IMG/VR virus record: IMGVR_UViG_3300020192_000024
Coordinates: 1-42,359 of that record
Reading direction: 5' to 3' (one strand)
Source of the DNA: a virus
DNA length: 42,359 bases
The translations under genes and the position numbers were made by a program. The notes beneath the pieces are model-generated. The model was not told where the DNA came from and searched no databases. It saw nothing but the letters and a program-made list of their open reading frames with translations. Positions 28,210-35,635 of this stretch are shown piece after piece. The first letter of the stretch is position 1. Every line of letters begins with the position of its first letter.

Positions 28210-28319
28210 TGTGCTTTTCCCTTCAATCACGTTGGTCGTGTTCACCGGTCGTCGCTGCAATCGGTTTTGCACAGCCCCGCCGAAGTACGTTCGTCAAGTT
28301 TTGTTTGCTGGTGGTCATT
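28178..28319. repeat. 33-bp direct repeat spanning a start codon
   Basis: The segments 28178-28210 and 28287-28319 are identical over 33 bases, 109 bases apart. Each encodes MTTSKQNLTNV on the minus strand. The left copy begins the intact 76-residue gene; the right copy begins the remnant at 28223-28318. Confidence 0.85.
28223..28318 (-). pseudogene. Remnant joining two gene fragments
   Basis: The 31-codon frame starts MTTSKQNLTNV, identical to the next gene, and then changes to LRRGCAKPIAATTGEHDQRD. In another frame, the same bases (about 28237-28277) encode GLCKTDCSDDR followed by a stop, nearly the GLCETDCNDDR ending of the gene at 28858-29196. So a duplicated start and the tail of a second, diverged copy of the upstream gene were joined, with most of that copy lost. 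Confidence 0.55.
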
Positions 28320-28324
28320 ATTTC

Positions 28325-28807
28325 TCATGCCCAAGCACCCCCACTCAAGGGGAAATCAGCCATGTATTTCTCAGACCGGGGATTCTTGCGCCGCCATTCA
28401 ACAAACCGGCGCAGGGAATCCGCCACCACCTTGCGCCCCGAATTACGAGAAAGGGGCTTCTTGTTCCATACAGCGCAAAAACGATGTGCCACAAACAACA
28501 ACTCTGCCGCCTCCTCAGCAATTCCAAAAAATCCTGCCACTCGCTGATTCAGGGAAATGCGCAAGTTCCTTGTGTAGTGGACGGGCTTTTTCTCAAGCAC
28601 GGGATCCCCGTCAATCCAACCCCAAGATCGGGGAAACAGAATGGGGAGTTCTCCGATCGCGCACCCGTGCGTACCACATCCATGCGGCACTTGCCGAGGG
28701 TATTTTTTGTACAGCATGGCATTAACTACCCCGAAGTCGAACACCTGATGTCCAAGTTTGCCTGACTCAAGATGATCCGCCAGCTTGAGTAACCGTGCAG
28801 TGTCCAT
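28325..28807 (-). CDS. Hypothetical phage protein of a widespread unnamed type
   Basis: The 160-residue protein starts MDTARLLKLADHLESGKLGH at ATG 28807, behind AAAAGGAG. It shows VPHGCGTHGCAIGELPILFP, then FFGIAEEAAELLFVAHRF, and a helical end (VVADSLRRFVEWRRK). Small phage proteins with LLKLADHLE, CGTxxCAxGE and LF motifs are common in early regions of diverse phages and have no assigned function. The CGTHGCAIGE stretch might bind metal. Confident as a gene, not in role. Confidence 0.75.
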   Translation of the reverse strand: MDTARLLKLADHLESGKLGHQVFDFGVVNAMLYKKYPRQVPHGCGTHGCAIGELPILFPRSWGWIDGDPVLEKKPVHYTRNLRISLNQRVAGFFGIAEEAAELLFVAHRFCAVWNKKPLSRNSGRKVVADSLRRFVEWRRKNPRSEKYMADFPLSGGAWA

Positions 28808-28857
28808 GATGAGATACTCCTTTTAAAAACCATTACCTTTCTGAATCTCGTTCGCGT

Positions 28858-29196
28858 TCACCGGTCGTCGTTGCAGTCCGTCTCGCACAGCCCCGTCAAC
28901 TCCCGCTGGTGTGCCAATTCCAGCACCGCGTCGGTTTGGCTCTTGCCGGAATCGACGAGGTAGTTGAGCAGACGCGCGCCAATCGCCGCGGTGAGTCGCA
29001 CCATGTTCCTCTCGTCGTCGCTGCGAAGTGCGAAGAACGCCCGGATGTCCACCAGCGACGCAGCAATCGTTTCCTCGCCGACGTTCCGCAGAAATTCCTT
29101 TTGTGCCGGGCCGTCCACTTCCAGCCAGTCGAGGAAATAATCGCCGGTGTCGTGCTGGTCTATGTTGTAGTCCGCTCTCGTTTCTTTCGTTGCCAT
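28858..29196 (-). CDS. Hypothetical protein, early operon
   Basis: The 112-residue protein starts MATKETRADYNIDQHDTGDY at ATG 29196, behind AAAGGAG; a longer frame to 29235 runs into a hairpin. It is acidic and mostly helical (LVDIRAFFALRSDDERNMVR; LTAAIGARLLNYLVDSGKSQ) and ends GLCETDCNDDR. A partial second copy of its tail is preserved at about 28237-28277. Function unknown. Confidence 0.7.
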   Translation of the reverse strand: MATKETRADYNIDQHDTGDYFLDWLEVDGPAQKEFLRNVGEETIAASLVDIRAFFALRSDDERNMVRLTAAIGARLLNYLVDSGKSQTDAVLELAHQRELTGLCETDCNDDR

Positions 29197-29237
29197 CGCT
29201 TGCTCCTTTGCCGTAAGTCTATCAGTCCCAACCACTT

Positions 29238-29279
29238 CCCCGCCGGGGTGTCCCTAACCCTCATCCGTGGGCGGCGGGG
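29238..29279 (-). promoter_or_regulatory. GC-rich leader hairpin
   Basis: CCCCGCCG (29238-29245) and CGGCGGGG (29272-29279) are exact inverted repeats with a 26-base loop, lying between the ribbon-helix-helix gene and the next gene start at 29196. No T-run follows. It may stabilise or process the operon message. Confidence 0.45.
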
Positions 29280-29284
29280 GAGGG

Positions 29285-29452
29285 TTACTTGGTTTTGCTG
29301 CTCGCCGCCAGCCCCGCAACGATCAGCTCCCGCGCCGTCGCGGCCAGTGACCATCGGCGTCGCAAGGCCATTAGCTTGAGCCGTTGATGAAGTTCGGGCC
29401 GTAAATTGATATTGACGTTCTGCCAGCCGGCGTTTTTCGGTTCCTTTTGCAT
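29285..29452 (-). CDS. Ribbon-helix-helix (Arc/CopG-like) DNA-binding protein
   Basis: The 55-residue protein reads MQKEPKNAGWQNVNINLRPE, then LHQRLKLMALRRRWSLAATA, then RELIVAGLAASSKTK. A short strand with alternating polar residues (NVNINLR) followed by two helices is the ribbon-helix-helix plan, in which the strand pairs in a dimer to read DNA. It is the first gene after the early promoter at 29463-29490, and its ATG lies only a few bases after the predicted transcription start, so it may be made from a leaderless message. The likely role is control of its own operon. Confidence 0.85.
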   Translation of the reverse strand: MQKEPKNAGWQNVNINLRPELHQRLKLMALRRRWSLAATARELIVAGLAASSKTK

Positions 29453-29462
29453 ATCGAGGGAA

Positions 29463-29490
29463 CTTATACCGCAGCATTTTCGATTGTCAA
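29463..29490 (-). promoter_or_regulatory. Strong leftward early promoter
   Basis: On the minus strand TTGACA (29490-29485) and TATAAG (29468-29463) are 16 bases apart, with an AT-rich stretch (29491-29530) upstream that could act as an UP element. Transcription would start near 29456 and drive the leftward early and modification genes. It lies directly behind the tail-module terminator. Confidence 0.8.
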
Positions 29491-29530
29491 TTACTAAAAT
29501 GCAACAATTAAATAAAATAATTGGGCGCGT

Positions 29531-29556
29531 AAAAAAGCCGCCGAACTTGCGGCGGC
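29531..29556 (-). terminator. Intrinsic terminator of the late (tail) operon
   Basis: On the minus strand, GCCGCCG (29556-29550) pairs with CGGCGGC (29543-29537) around a six-base loop and is followed by TTTTTT (29536-29531). It lies 32 bases after the last tail-module gene and just before the early promoter. Confidence 0.9.
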
Positions 29557-29587
29557 GAAACGTCCGGCGGTACGGGCATCGTCGATG

Positions 29588-30034
29588 TCATGGCGTCGGC
29601 GCCGAAGCGGGGGTGAGTGTGTACGGGTACAGCGCGTTCCACTCATCCCGCCGATCCGCGCAGCCGCACGGCACGCCGAGCGTTGCTAAGACGGCTTTGA
29701 ACGCAACACCGACCCGACCAAGCTCGCGTTCGATGGTGCTGCCGACGCCGATGTCGGCGGGTAGCGATTTCAGGGCCACTGCCTTCGCCCAACTCGGCCA
29801 GACGGATCGGGGAATCGACTTAATGCTTCCGATCTCAAACGGATAATCTGGTTGATTTGGGGCGGATGGTGTGCCGAGATAATTTTGTACCGTTTTTTCC
29901 GGCCGCTCAGCCGAGCCATACCGCGGGCCGTCAGGATGCGGGCAAAACTGCAACGAGAAATGCACCGACGATCGTTCTTGCGTGATCGAACACCGACCGG
30001 CCAAATTCAATAGTAAACACCCTTTGCAGCTCAT
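29588..30034 (-). CDS. Tail-region protein with CGC motif
   Basis: The 148-residue protein starts MSCKGCLLLNLAGRCSITQE at ATG 30034, overlapping the upstream stop (ATGA). The N-terminal cysteines (CKGC, C, FCPHPD) could bind metal. The C-terminal part, GVGSTIERELGRVGVAFKAV then GVPCGCADRRDEWN, resembles a short GVG...CGC...R...N segment found in small proteins encoded beside tail genes of several phages. It is the last gene of the tail module, ahead of the terminator. Its exact role is unknown. Confidence 0.65.
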   Translation of the reverse strand: MSCKGCLLLNLAGRCSITQERSSVHFSLQFCPHPDGPRYGSAERPEKTVQNYLGTPSAPNQPDYPFEIGSIKSIPRSVWPSWAKAVALKSLPADIGVGSTIERELGRVGVAFKAVLATLGVPCGCADRRDEWNALYPYTLTPASAPTP

Positions 30035-30840
30035 CGATTCAGCACCAAAATCAATGAAGTGGAAAACAGTTGCGGCGGAACCGTTGATCCGTTGAACAGA
30101 TAAGTATGAGACGAACACTGATTTGAATTAAAATCTAAAAGACCGACCGAAAGACAGGTTCGCTCCCGTGGATTAAAGCCTATGGGACAGTGAGAAATCA
30201 TGTGAACCTGCACGCTTGCGCTAACTAGAAAAGCACCGTCAAGTATAACTCTGACCAAGACTATCCAGAAAACACAAAACTCGTCGCCCGGAGGTTCGCC
30301 ACATTCGGGGTTAAGATTGTTGCCAGGAGCAATTCTTTCAAATCCGACAAAATCGAAACTCCCGCCAACAACCCGATCGAGCCGAACCGATTTTGAAAAA
30401 CTCAGCGGCGAGGCCTGGGTATCGCAACTTCGGCCGTCTTCGCCACAGGTACTTCCGGTATTGATCATAAATCCAGAACCAGAAACACTAACCTCCGCGT
30501 CGATAGACGTAATTTCTGATTCAGTCCAAACGCAACATGTGCTACACGACAACAAGTTTTCACCGGGGACAAAAGTGATCGCCCCGGCTGGCCGGGTCGA
30601 AACGCTTGGATAAGTCGATCTGGCTTGATAGCAGCATCCAGAAAACCTAAATACCCAGTTGGCGGAGGTCGCAAAAATTGTCGTGGGCACATAAAGATTG
30701 CCGAGACAGTATTCTGACTGCTCGCACGGGATCGCCTTGACATATCGCAAGACGGTACTGGCACAGCACCCCTCCACGCACCCAGCGAGCAACCCGCCGG
30801 CGGCTCTGAACAGTCCAGTTGTCCCGCCGAGCAACGGCAT
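30031..30840 (-). CDS. Cysteine-rich virion/tail protein
   Basis: The 269-residue protein starts MPLLGGTTGLFRAAGGLLAG at ATG 30840, overlapping the upstream stop (TAATG). It has an unusual number of cysteines, often paired (CVEGCCAST, FSGCCYQA, SCSTCCVW, TCGEDGRSC), spread over a beta-rich sequence. Such proteins may be stabilised by disulphides or metal in the mature particle. Its place at the end of the tail genes suggests a tail tip or fibre component. A longer upstream frame to 31029 is not used. Confidence 0.65.
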   Translation of the reverse strand: MPLLGGTTGLFRAAGGLLAGCVEGCCASTVLRYVKAIPCEQSEYCLGNLYVPTTIFATSANWVFRFSGCCYQARSTYPSVSTRPAGAITFVPGENLLSCSTCCVWTESEITSIDAEVSVSGSGFMINTGSTCGEDGRSCDTQASPLSFSKSVRLDRVVGGSFDFVGFERIAPGNNLNPECGEPPGDEFCVFWIVLVRVILDGAFLVSASVQVHMISHCPIGFNPRERTCLSVGLLDFNSNQCSSHTYLFNGSTVPPQLFSTSLILVLNR

Positions 30841-31229
30841 TAGACCTCCAGCACCAGGTACTCGTAGTCGCACGCCGCCGTGTCGGCCTGGATGTACGCC
30901 GCGCCGGCGGCGACTGCCAGCGGAAACGGGTAAGCCTCGCCCGGCGGAATTTTGACGAACGGAACGTAGGTCGCGCTCGACCGTGGGCCAACTGTGATGA
31001 AATTCGTCGCGTCCAAATTCTTCACCCACAACATGCCAGGCGTGCCGATAGTCGACAGCATTGGAATCGCCAGCCCTTCGGCATTTGTAGCGGCGGTCGT
31101 CGCCACGAGCTTGCCGCTGTCATAATCCTTGCCGGCCCAATCTCGCGTGAACGAACCGCCTTTCGTGGGGATGCTGGTGCCGCCTTTGGTGGCCGAGATA
31201 CTGCTTGAGATTGTAATTTCTGCTGCCAT
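30840..31229 (-). CDS. Small virion structural protein
   Basis: The 129-residue protein starts MAAEITISSSISATKGGTSI at ATG 31229 behind AAAGGAG. It is beta-rich with FTRDWAGKDYDSGKLVATTA, TPGMLWVKNLDATNFITVGP and KIPPGEAYPFPLA. The pattern of ordered short strands and a PPGEA turn resembles small phage proteins that coat tail fibres or the tail tip. It has no enzyme motif and no cysteine cluster. It is coupled to the cysteine-rich gene. Confidence 0.7.
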   Translation of the reverse strand: MAAEITISSSISATKGGTSIPTKGGSFTRDWAGKDYDSGKLVATTAATNAEGLAIPMLSTIGTPGMLWVKNLDATNFITVGPRSSATYVPFVKIPPGEAYPFPLAVAAGAAYIQADTAACDYEYLVLEV

Positions 31230-31247
31230 GATTCAAACTCCTTTAGG

Positions 31248-31946
31248 TTAGGTAACGTCCGCGGCGTTTACCGTCGCGTTAATTGGGTCGGTGTAGTAAA
31301 AACCCGCGTACAACTTATCGAGGCCCTTGAGCATGAAGGGATTTGGTGCATCCTTCGGTAGCCACTGCCCAGACCAAGGTCGCTTCGTCGCATTCGGCGT
31401 CTGATCCTCCACCTCAATCTGGTCGATAAACAGCTTGTCGCCCGCGCCGCCCGGCTGGTGCCAGATGCGGATCGGGCCGGCCTGGGTAGTGGTAGTCGCT
31501 TGAAAATCGATCCGCGTCACCACCGCACCGTTAGCACCAGCGGTCACCAGCAGCTTCGCGCCGGTGCCATCTTTGCTTGTCGAGGCGGTGTCAAGCAATA
31601 CTGTGTTTGAAGCCGGTTTTGATAAAGTCATTTCTGTTATTCCTGATGATCTGCCAAAGTCGTCGCTGCCGAATAGTGACAGGCTGCCGGCTGGGGATGC
31701 GCCTGCGGGGCAGGTCGATACCTGAATCTTGTTGACCCAATCGGCTTCCACTGGGTTGGCAACGCTGGTCGCCTGAATCCAAAATGTTGTAGTGTTGTAT
31801 CGGAGGTCTAACAGGCCGGACGCACCGCCCTGAAGTCGAACCGGAAGGGGGATAAAATTCTGCCCCGTTATTCGTTCCGATCGTTTGACCGATTCAACGA
31901 TCCGACGAACGCCGGCGGAATCGAAAGTGTATGATTCATTTGCCAT
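31248..31946 (-). CDS. Tail-region structural protein
   Basis: The 232-residue protein begins with YTFDSAGVRRIVESVKRSER, an N-terminal helix seen in several putative phage tail or virion proteins, then a beta-rich body (GASGLLDLRYNTTTFWIQAT; GAVVTRIDFQATTTTQAGPI; KLFIDQIEVEDQTPNATKRP). It starts at ATG 31946, directly after the stop of the upstream gene. Probably part of the tail tip or a fibre adaptor. The assignment rests on position and composition. Confidence 0.7.
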   Translation of the reverse strand: MANESYTFDSAGVRRIVESVKRSERITGQNFIPLPVRLQGGASGLLDLRYNTTTFWIQATSVANPVEADWVNKIQVSTCPAGASPAGSLSLFGSDDFGRSSGITEMTLSKPASNTVLLDTASTSKDGTGAKLLVTAGANGAVVTRIDFQATTTTQAGPIRIWHQPGGAGDKLFIDQIEVEDQTPNATKRPWSGQWLPKDAPNPFMLKGLDKLYAGFYYTDPINATVNAADVT

Positions 31947-32801
31947 TTAAGCGAAGGGGTTTGGCAAGCCAAGAGATGTCCATGCGATTTCTGTGTACTG
32001 CACAAAGCCGGCAGCGGGAAATACAACAGGAGCGCCGCCCGTTAGCTTCACTCCTGCGCCGTTGAGCAATGCCGGAGTTGCTACGGCAACCTTGCCCGAA
32101 TCGCTATCGACCATGATCCTTTTAAGTACGCCGCCGACCAAAGAATTAAAACCAGAATCGACTACTTTTAACCGCCAGTTGTCGCGCCTGAAATCGATCG
32201 GATAAGTTACTTTCCAAAACGTATAAGCCTGCTCGCGAACCTTCGTCGCTGATATTTTTCCAAGCCTTGCGAGCCTGATGGCCAATCCGTGAAACGTATC
32301 CGAGTTTGAAGTGAAGCTAAAATTAGTAATCTTGGTCGCCGGATTTGCCAACTCGTTGCGCGTTATCGACACCGACCCGCCACCCACTGGTCGTTCTGGG
32401 ATTTCCGAATATAGTTCGCCGGCTGAATTTCGATACGCCGTTCCTGCCGCGTCGATCGTTTCGACGATTGAAAACTCAAGCCCCTCCCATGAAATTTCGG
32501 CGGCTCGATCTATCGGATTCTCAACAAATTCCGCCGAAAATTCCGGCGTTGCCCACGTTGCGGTATAGTAAAAAACCTGCTTCGTGGGGCTGCTGTCTCG
32601 ATCGCGAGTGACGTTCACGCGAGAGACAACCAAGCCGTTGGCGTCAACGTCGCCGAGCTCCGGCATGCCTGTGAACGAACTTCGCCGCACGGTGCGAGCG
32701 GTTTCAGCACCATCGGTGCGGACGATATACGTCTCGGTTTCCTCCGAGCCGTCAAGCGATCCGTCCGCGACAATTTCAATGAGTACGATGGATAGGATCA
32801 T
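31947..32801 (-). CDS. Tail protein downstream of tape measure
   Basis: The 284-residue protein, rich in beta strands (FYYTATWATPEFSAEFVENP; WKVTYPIDFRRDNWRLKVVD; GGAPVVFPAAGFVQYTEIAW), follows directly after the tape measure gene (ATG 32801, right after TAA), where distal tail or baseplate hub proteins are normally encoded. The YxFWKVTYPIDFR segment and the VDSGFN motif are found in tail proteins of other siphoviruses by pattern, but I cannot assign a named family. Confidence 0.7.
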   Translation of the reverse strand: MILSIVLIEIVADGSLDGSEETETYIVRTDGAETARTVRRSSFTGMPELGDVDANGLVVSRVNVTRDRDSSPTKQVFYYTATWATPEFSAEFVENPIDRAAEISWEGLEFSIVETIDAAGTAYRNSAGELYSEIPERPVGGGSVSITRNELANPATKITNFSFTSNSDTFHGLAIRLARLGKISATKVREQAYTFWKVTYPIDFRRDNWRLKVVDSGFNSLVGGVLKRIMVDSDSGKVAVATPALLNGAGVKLTGGAPVVFPAAGFVQYTEIAWTSLGLPNPFA

Positions 32802-34559
32802 TTAGAAGGTTGCGATTGAAGGAACACCGATCGAAATGATGCGAGACAGGATTGCCCGTTGTGTTTCCGTTTGGGTTTCCGCTTGCCGCAATATCTTCTG
32901 GTCGTTCTTCTGCTTGTCGCCGGTGGTTTTGGCTTCGATATTTGCGAGCAAGTCGGCGGTGGCGGCACTGCCGGCTTCCAATAGCTTCGGCGAGTCGAGT
33001 TCCCCTAAATCAGCCGGGCGGTCGAGTTCGTCTTTAGCTTTCGTAACCGCTCGTTGATAGGTTTCCCAGTCGATTTTCCCCATCAAAAGCAGGTCACTGA
33101 GTTGATCCAGTTGCTGCTGATACTTTTCAAACGGGAGAATATTATCTTCCATGACCTGCGCGGCGAGGTTATCCAATTCCTTTTGACGATCCTTCGCGGC
33201 CTCTAGCTCGTCCAGAGTGCTTAATAATTTCTTAGCTTCTTCGGTTTGCTCGGCGGTGGCCCCGGATGCAATGAGTTCGGCGACGGCCCGCTCCTTCTCG
33301 CTCATGCTGAATTGCTCAACCTTTGTGCGCAACTTGTCGATTGCGTCGGCGGCTTCTTCCGCACCGACATCCATCGCTTCAAAGGGGTTGTTTTTCGGCT
33401 TGGCCTCCGCCGCGGCCTTAGCTGCCTCTGCCGATTTCTTTCGCAGGTCGTCAAAAAACGTGCCAACCGCCGCTGAATTGGCCCCACTTAAAAACTTGTC
33501 CTGCGCCTCTGTGGCTGCGTCGGCCAGTTCGTCCGCCTGCTTCTTCATATCCTCGGCCATTACCGAAAAGGTGTCCGTCCATTCGATGTTGACGCCCGGC
33601 AGCAGATTTAGAAGTGCTACAACTCCTTTGCCTAGGAGGTCAATCGCAATCAAGGCCCCCGCTGCCGCGCCGACTACGATCGCCTTAAAGCTGAGCCACA
33701 GAGAATTTAATCCAGACACCCAATCCGATAGCTTCGCTACCGTCGTCGCGATCCACTCCACCGCGTTTGTCACCACTTCGCCCGATCCGCTGCCACTCGT
33801 TGCAAATGCAGTCATCGCATCAGCGGCGGCGGTAATAAATGGCGACAACTCAACCGCAATCTTTTGGCCGATCCCTTCGAAAATCTTTCCCGCCGTCGAA
33901 AGTGCATCGTTCGCTGCCTCGACTTGAGCGGCATCAACGCGGGTGAATGACAGGCCAAGTTCTTCGGCCCGCTTCTGTAGAGCGTCCATGCCCGCCACGC
34001 CCTCGAACAGAAGCGGCAGCAGGCCCTGCGCGGACTTGCCGAAGATATTGATAGCCGCGGTGGCGCGATTGCCGGGCTCGCTGATTCCCGCCAGTCCGTC
34101 GCCGATCATGGCAAATATCTGATCAGGCGACTTCCCCGAAAGATCGGCCATACTCAGGCCAACAGCCTCGAATGCCGCAACTGCACTCGCACCGGCTGCA
34201 CCGCCCCCGCCAATAGCCCCCAGCGTCTTGAGCAATTTTTCCAAGCCGCCGGTCAACTCCTCATTACTTACACCGGCCAGGTCTGCGGCATATTGCAGGC
34301 CGACGAGCTTTTCCGTGGCAATGCCGAGGCGGTCGGACAACTTCGCCACACTGTCGATCGACTCAAACCCCTTCTTCGCAAAATTTACCAGCGCGGCTGC
34401 GCCAGCTTCTACAACTCGCGAGATAACCATCCCCGATGCAACCGATGCTGATTGCGCTGCAAACGACGACATGGCCTTGCGCGCCTTGCCGAAAGACGAC
34501 ACGAAGCCGTTGACGTTTCCACTAAGGAGAACTACGAGTTTGCCGATTGTTGTTGCCAT
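32802..34559 (-). CDS. Tail tape measure protein
   Basis: The 585-residue protein has the expected composition: long alanine-rich helices, an early GKLVVLLSGNVNGFVSSFGK segment, a TP901-type helix set (LSDRLGIATEKLVGLQYAAD; GLEKLLKTLGAIGGGGAAGA), a hydrophobic stretch (WLSFKAIVVGAAAGALIAID) near 285-320 that may insert in the host membrane, and a coiled-coil C-terminal third. At about 1.5 angstrom per residue the tail would be roughly 85-90 nm, short for a siphovirus. It overlaps the end of the tail chaperone frame by 38 bases, as is usual. Confidence 0.9.
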   Translation of the reverse strand: MATTIGKLVVLLSGNVNGFVSSFGKARKAMSSFAAQSASVASGMVISRVVEAGAAALVNFAKKGFESIDSVAKLSDRLGIATEKLVGLQYAADLAGVSNEELTGGLEKLLKTLGAIGGGGAAGASAVAAFEAVGLSMADLSGKSPDQIFAMIGDGLAGISEPGNRATAAINIFGKSAQGLLPLLFEGVAGMDALQKRAEELGLSFTRVDAAQVEAANDALSTAGKIFEGIGQKIAVELSPFITAAADAMTAFATSGSGSGEVVTNAVEWIATTVAKLSDWVSGLNSLWLSFKAIVVGAAAGALIAIDLLGKGVVALLNLLPGVNIEWTDTFSVMAEDMKKQADELADAATEAQDKFLSGANSAAVGTFFDDLRKKSAEAAKAAAEAKPKNNPFEAMDVGAEEAADAIDKLRTKVEQFSMSEKERAVAELIASGATAEQTEEAKKLLSTLDELEAAKDRQKELDNLAAQVMEDNILPFEKYQQQLDQLSDLLLMGKIDWETYQRAVTKAKDELDRPADLGELDSPKLLEAGSAATADLLANIEAKTTGDKQKNDQKILRQAETQTETQRAILSRIISIGVPSIATF

Positions 34560-34872
34560 TGCTTCGTGCGCCCCATGCGAACATCGCCGACTTTAGTTCT
34601 TCGTCATCCATCGCCTCGGCCTTTTTGCCGCGGGTCGTGAACATGAAATCGCTTAGTTGTGGCGGGGATTTGAAATTTGCCTTGACGATCCAATATGCAA
34701 TTTGAGCAGAACGAAAGTCATCGCGGAAAAATCCGAACGGCTCTACGGCATAGAACGCTTGCCAGCCGAGCATGTCTTTCGCAGTCAGGATTTGCTTGAG
34801 GTGTCGCGGAGACGGGATCGAGAGTTCAAGGCAGAGTAGATAATGAAATCGCTCTGCCTCGCTTAGTTTTTT
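34522..34872 (-). CDS. Tail assembly chaperone, T extension (made by -1 frameshift)
   Basis: This frame is open from the slippery site at 34872 to a TAG at 34522-34524, about 116 codons. It reads KKLSEAERFHYLLCLELSIP, then SPRHLKQILTAKDMLGWQAF and YAVEPFGFFRDDFRSAQIAY. The WQAFYAVEPFG...D.R.A.IA pattern is that of the DUF4035/gpT-type tail assembly extension. It has no plausible ribosome site of its own (first ATG is at 34773, mid-domain). Fused to the G frame it would make a G-T protein of about 220 residues that scaffolds tail assembly on the tape measure. Confidence 0.85.
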   Translation of the reverse strand, partial: KKLSEAERFHYLLCLELSIPSPRHLKQILTAKDMLGWQAFYAVEPFGFFRDDFRSAQIAYWIVKANFKSPPQLSDFMFTTRGKKAEAMDDEELKSAMFAWGARSNGNNNRQTRSSP

Positions 34873-35183
34873 GCGTCGCCCTCAAGTTCGTCGGGAGCAA
34901 ATCCGTTCAGCTTTAATGCTTCGGTGCAAATTGTTTTGACATACTTTGCGGGCATTTTCGCAAGCACCTCTGCGTCTGCGTCGGCGAACAGCCGCGCACC
35001 GTCGGCATCGCACGCACACAACAGCACCCACGCCACCAGCCACGGCGTGCCAATCTCCGTCATTGCTTTTGCGTGTTCGGTGTCCGCGACGGAAAGCGAA
35101 CGAACGTAAACAGTTCCCTGCTTGCCAAGTTTTACAGGCCGAACATCGGTTGCGGAAAGCGATAACAATTCTTCGCGTGTCAT
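34863..35183 (-). CDS. Tail assembly chaperone G
   Basis: The 106-residue protein starts MTREELLSLSATDVRPVKLG at ATG 35183 behind GAGGG. It is helical with LSVADTEHAKAMTEIGTPWL and ends KLNGFAPDELEGDAKN. Position between the tail tube and tape measure genes and small acidic character fit the gpG-type chaperone. The last codons GCA AAA AAC TAA contain the slippery heptamer A AAA AAC (34872-34866), so a minority of ribosomes would shift to -1 and make the longer G-T protein. Confidence 0.88.
   Translation of the reverse strand: MTREELLSLSATDVRPVKLGKQGTVYVRSLSVADTEHAKAMTEIGTPWLVAWVLLCACDADGARLFADADAEVLAKMPAKYVKTICTEALKLNGFAPDELEGDAKN
34866..34872 (-). promoter_or_regulatory. Programmed -1 frameshift site A AAA AAC
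   Basis: In the G frame the codons are GCA AAA AAC TAA, giving a perfect X XXY YYZ heptamer immediately before the stop. Shifting back one base continues as AAA AAA CTA AGC into the T frame, which stays open to 34522. The sequence after it has no obvious strong stem that I can confirm by eye. Confidence 0.9.
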
Positions 35184-35195
35184 ATTGAATCCCTC

Positions 35196-35597
35196 TTATG
35201 CGCCGGCGGTGAACGTGAGCGCACCACTTACCTTGACCACGCCTTTGGCGGTGATGATGGTATCGAGCGTCAACTCCTGCACCGCGAGTGACTTGATGTA
35301 GCCTTCCCAAAGGTGTTTTGATCCGTCGGCGTACAGAATCTTGAACGCTCTATCGGCACCAATCAGGGCGTCCATGGTGTCCTGCGCCGTCTTGAGATAC
35401 TCGAACGTGAATTCGGCTTCCCCGTTTTCGAGGATGCCGGAGGTGTATTCCCGTGTTGCACTCTCAAGATGAGAAATATCAATATCGGGAACCTCTTGCG
35501 TCGGCGGTGCGATCGCCGAGACGCGGGCCACGGCGGTCGCCGCTTCCGCGCCAGTGTTACCATATAAAAACGTAGCGCCCTTAGCTTTGGTTGGCAT
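35196..35597 (-). CDS. Major tail tube protein
   Basis: The 133-residue protein (ATG 35597, TTGGAG upstream) starts MPTKAKGATFLYGNTGAEAA and contains VPDIDISHLESATREYTSGI, LENGEAEFTFEYLKTAQDTM and KHLWEGYIKSLAVQELTLDT, then a C-terminal GALTFTAG. This is the layout of lambda gpV/HK97-type tube proteins: a D(I/V)SHL segment, an E.E(F/L).(F/Y) strand and a beta-rich end with the loop that contacts the next ring. It stacks as hexamers to form the tail tube. Lies just before the chaperone genes, as in other siphoviruses. Confidence 0.9.
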   Translation of the reverse strand: MPTKAKGATFLYGNTGAEAATAVARVSAIAPPTQEVPDIDISHLESATREYTSGILENGEAEFTFEYLKTAQDTMDALIGADRAFKILYADGSKHLWEGYIKSLAVQELTLDTIITAKGVVKVSGALTFTAGA

Positions 35598-35635
35598 GTG
35601 CGTAACTCCAAAAAATGTTCAAGAAAAATCGCCGT

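Noticed and set aside
33217-33927. A 236-codon open frame on the plus strand
   Set aside because: It is antisense to the tape measure gene, whose alanine-rich helices give long open opposite frames.
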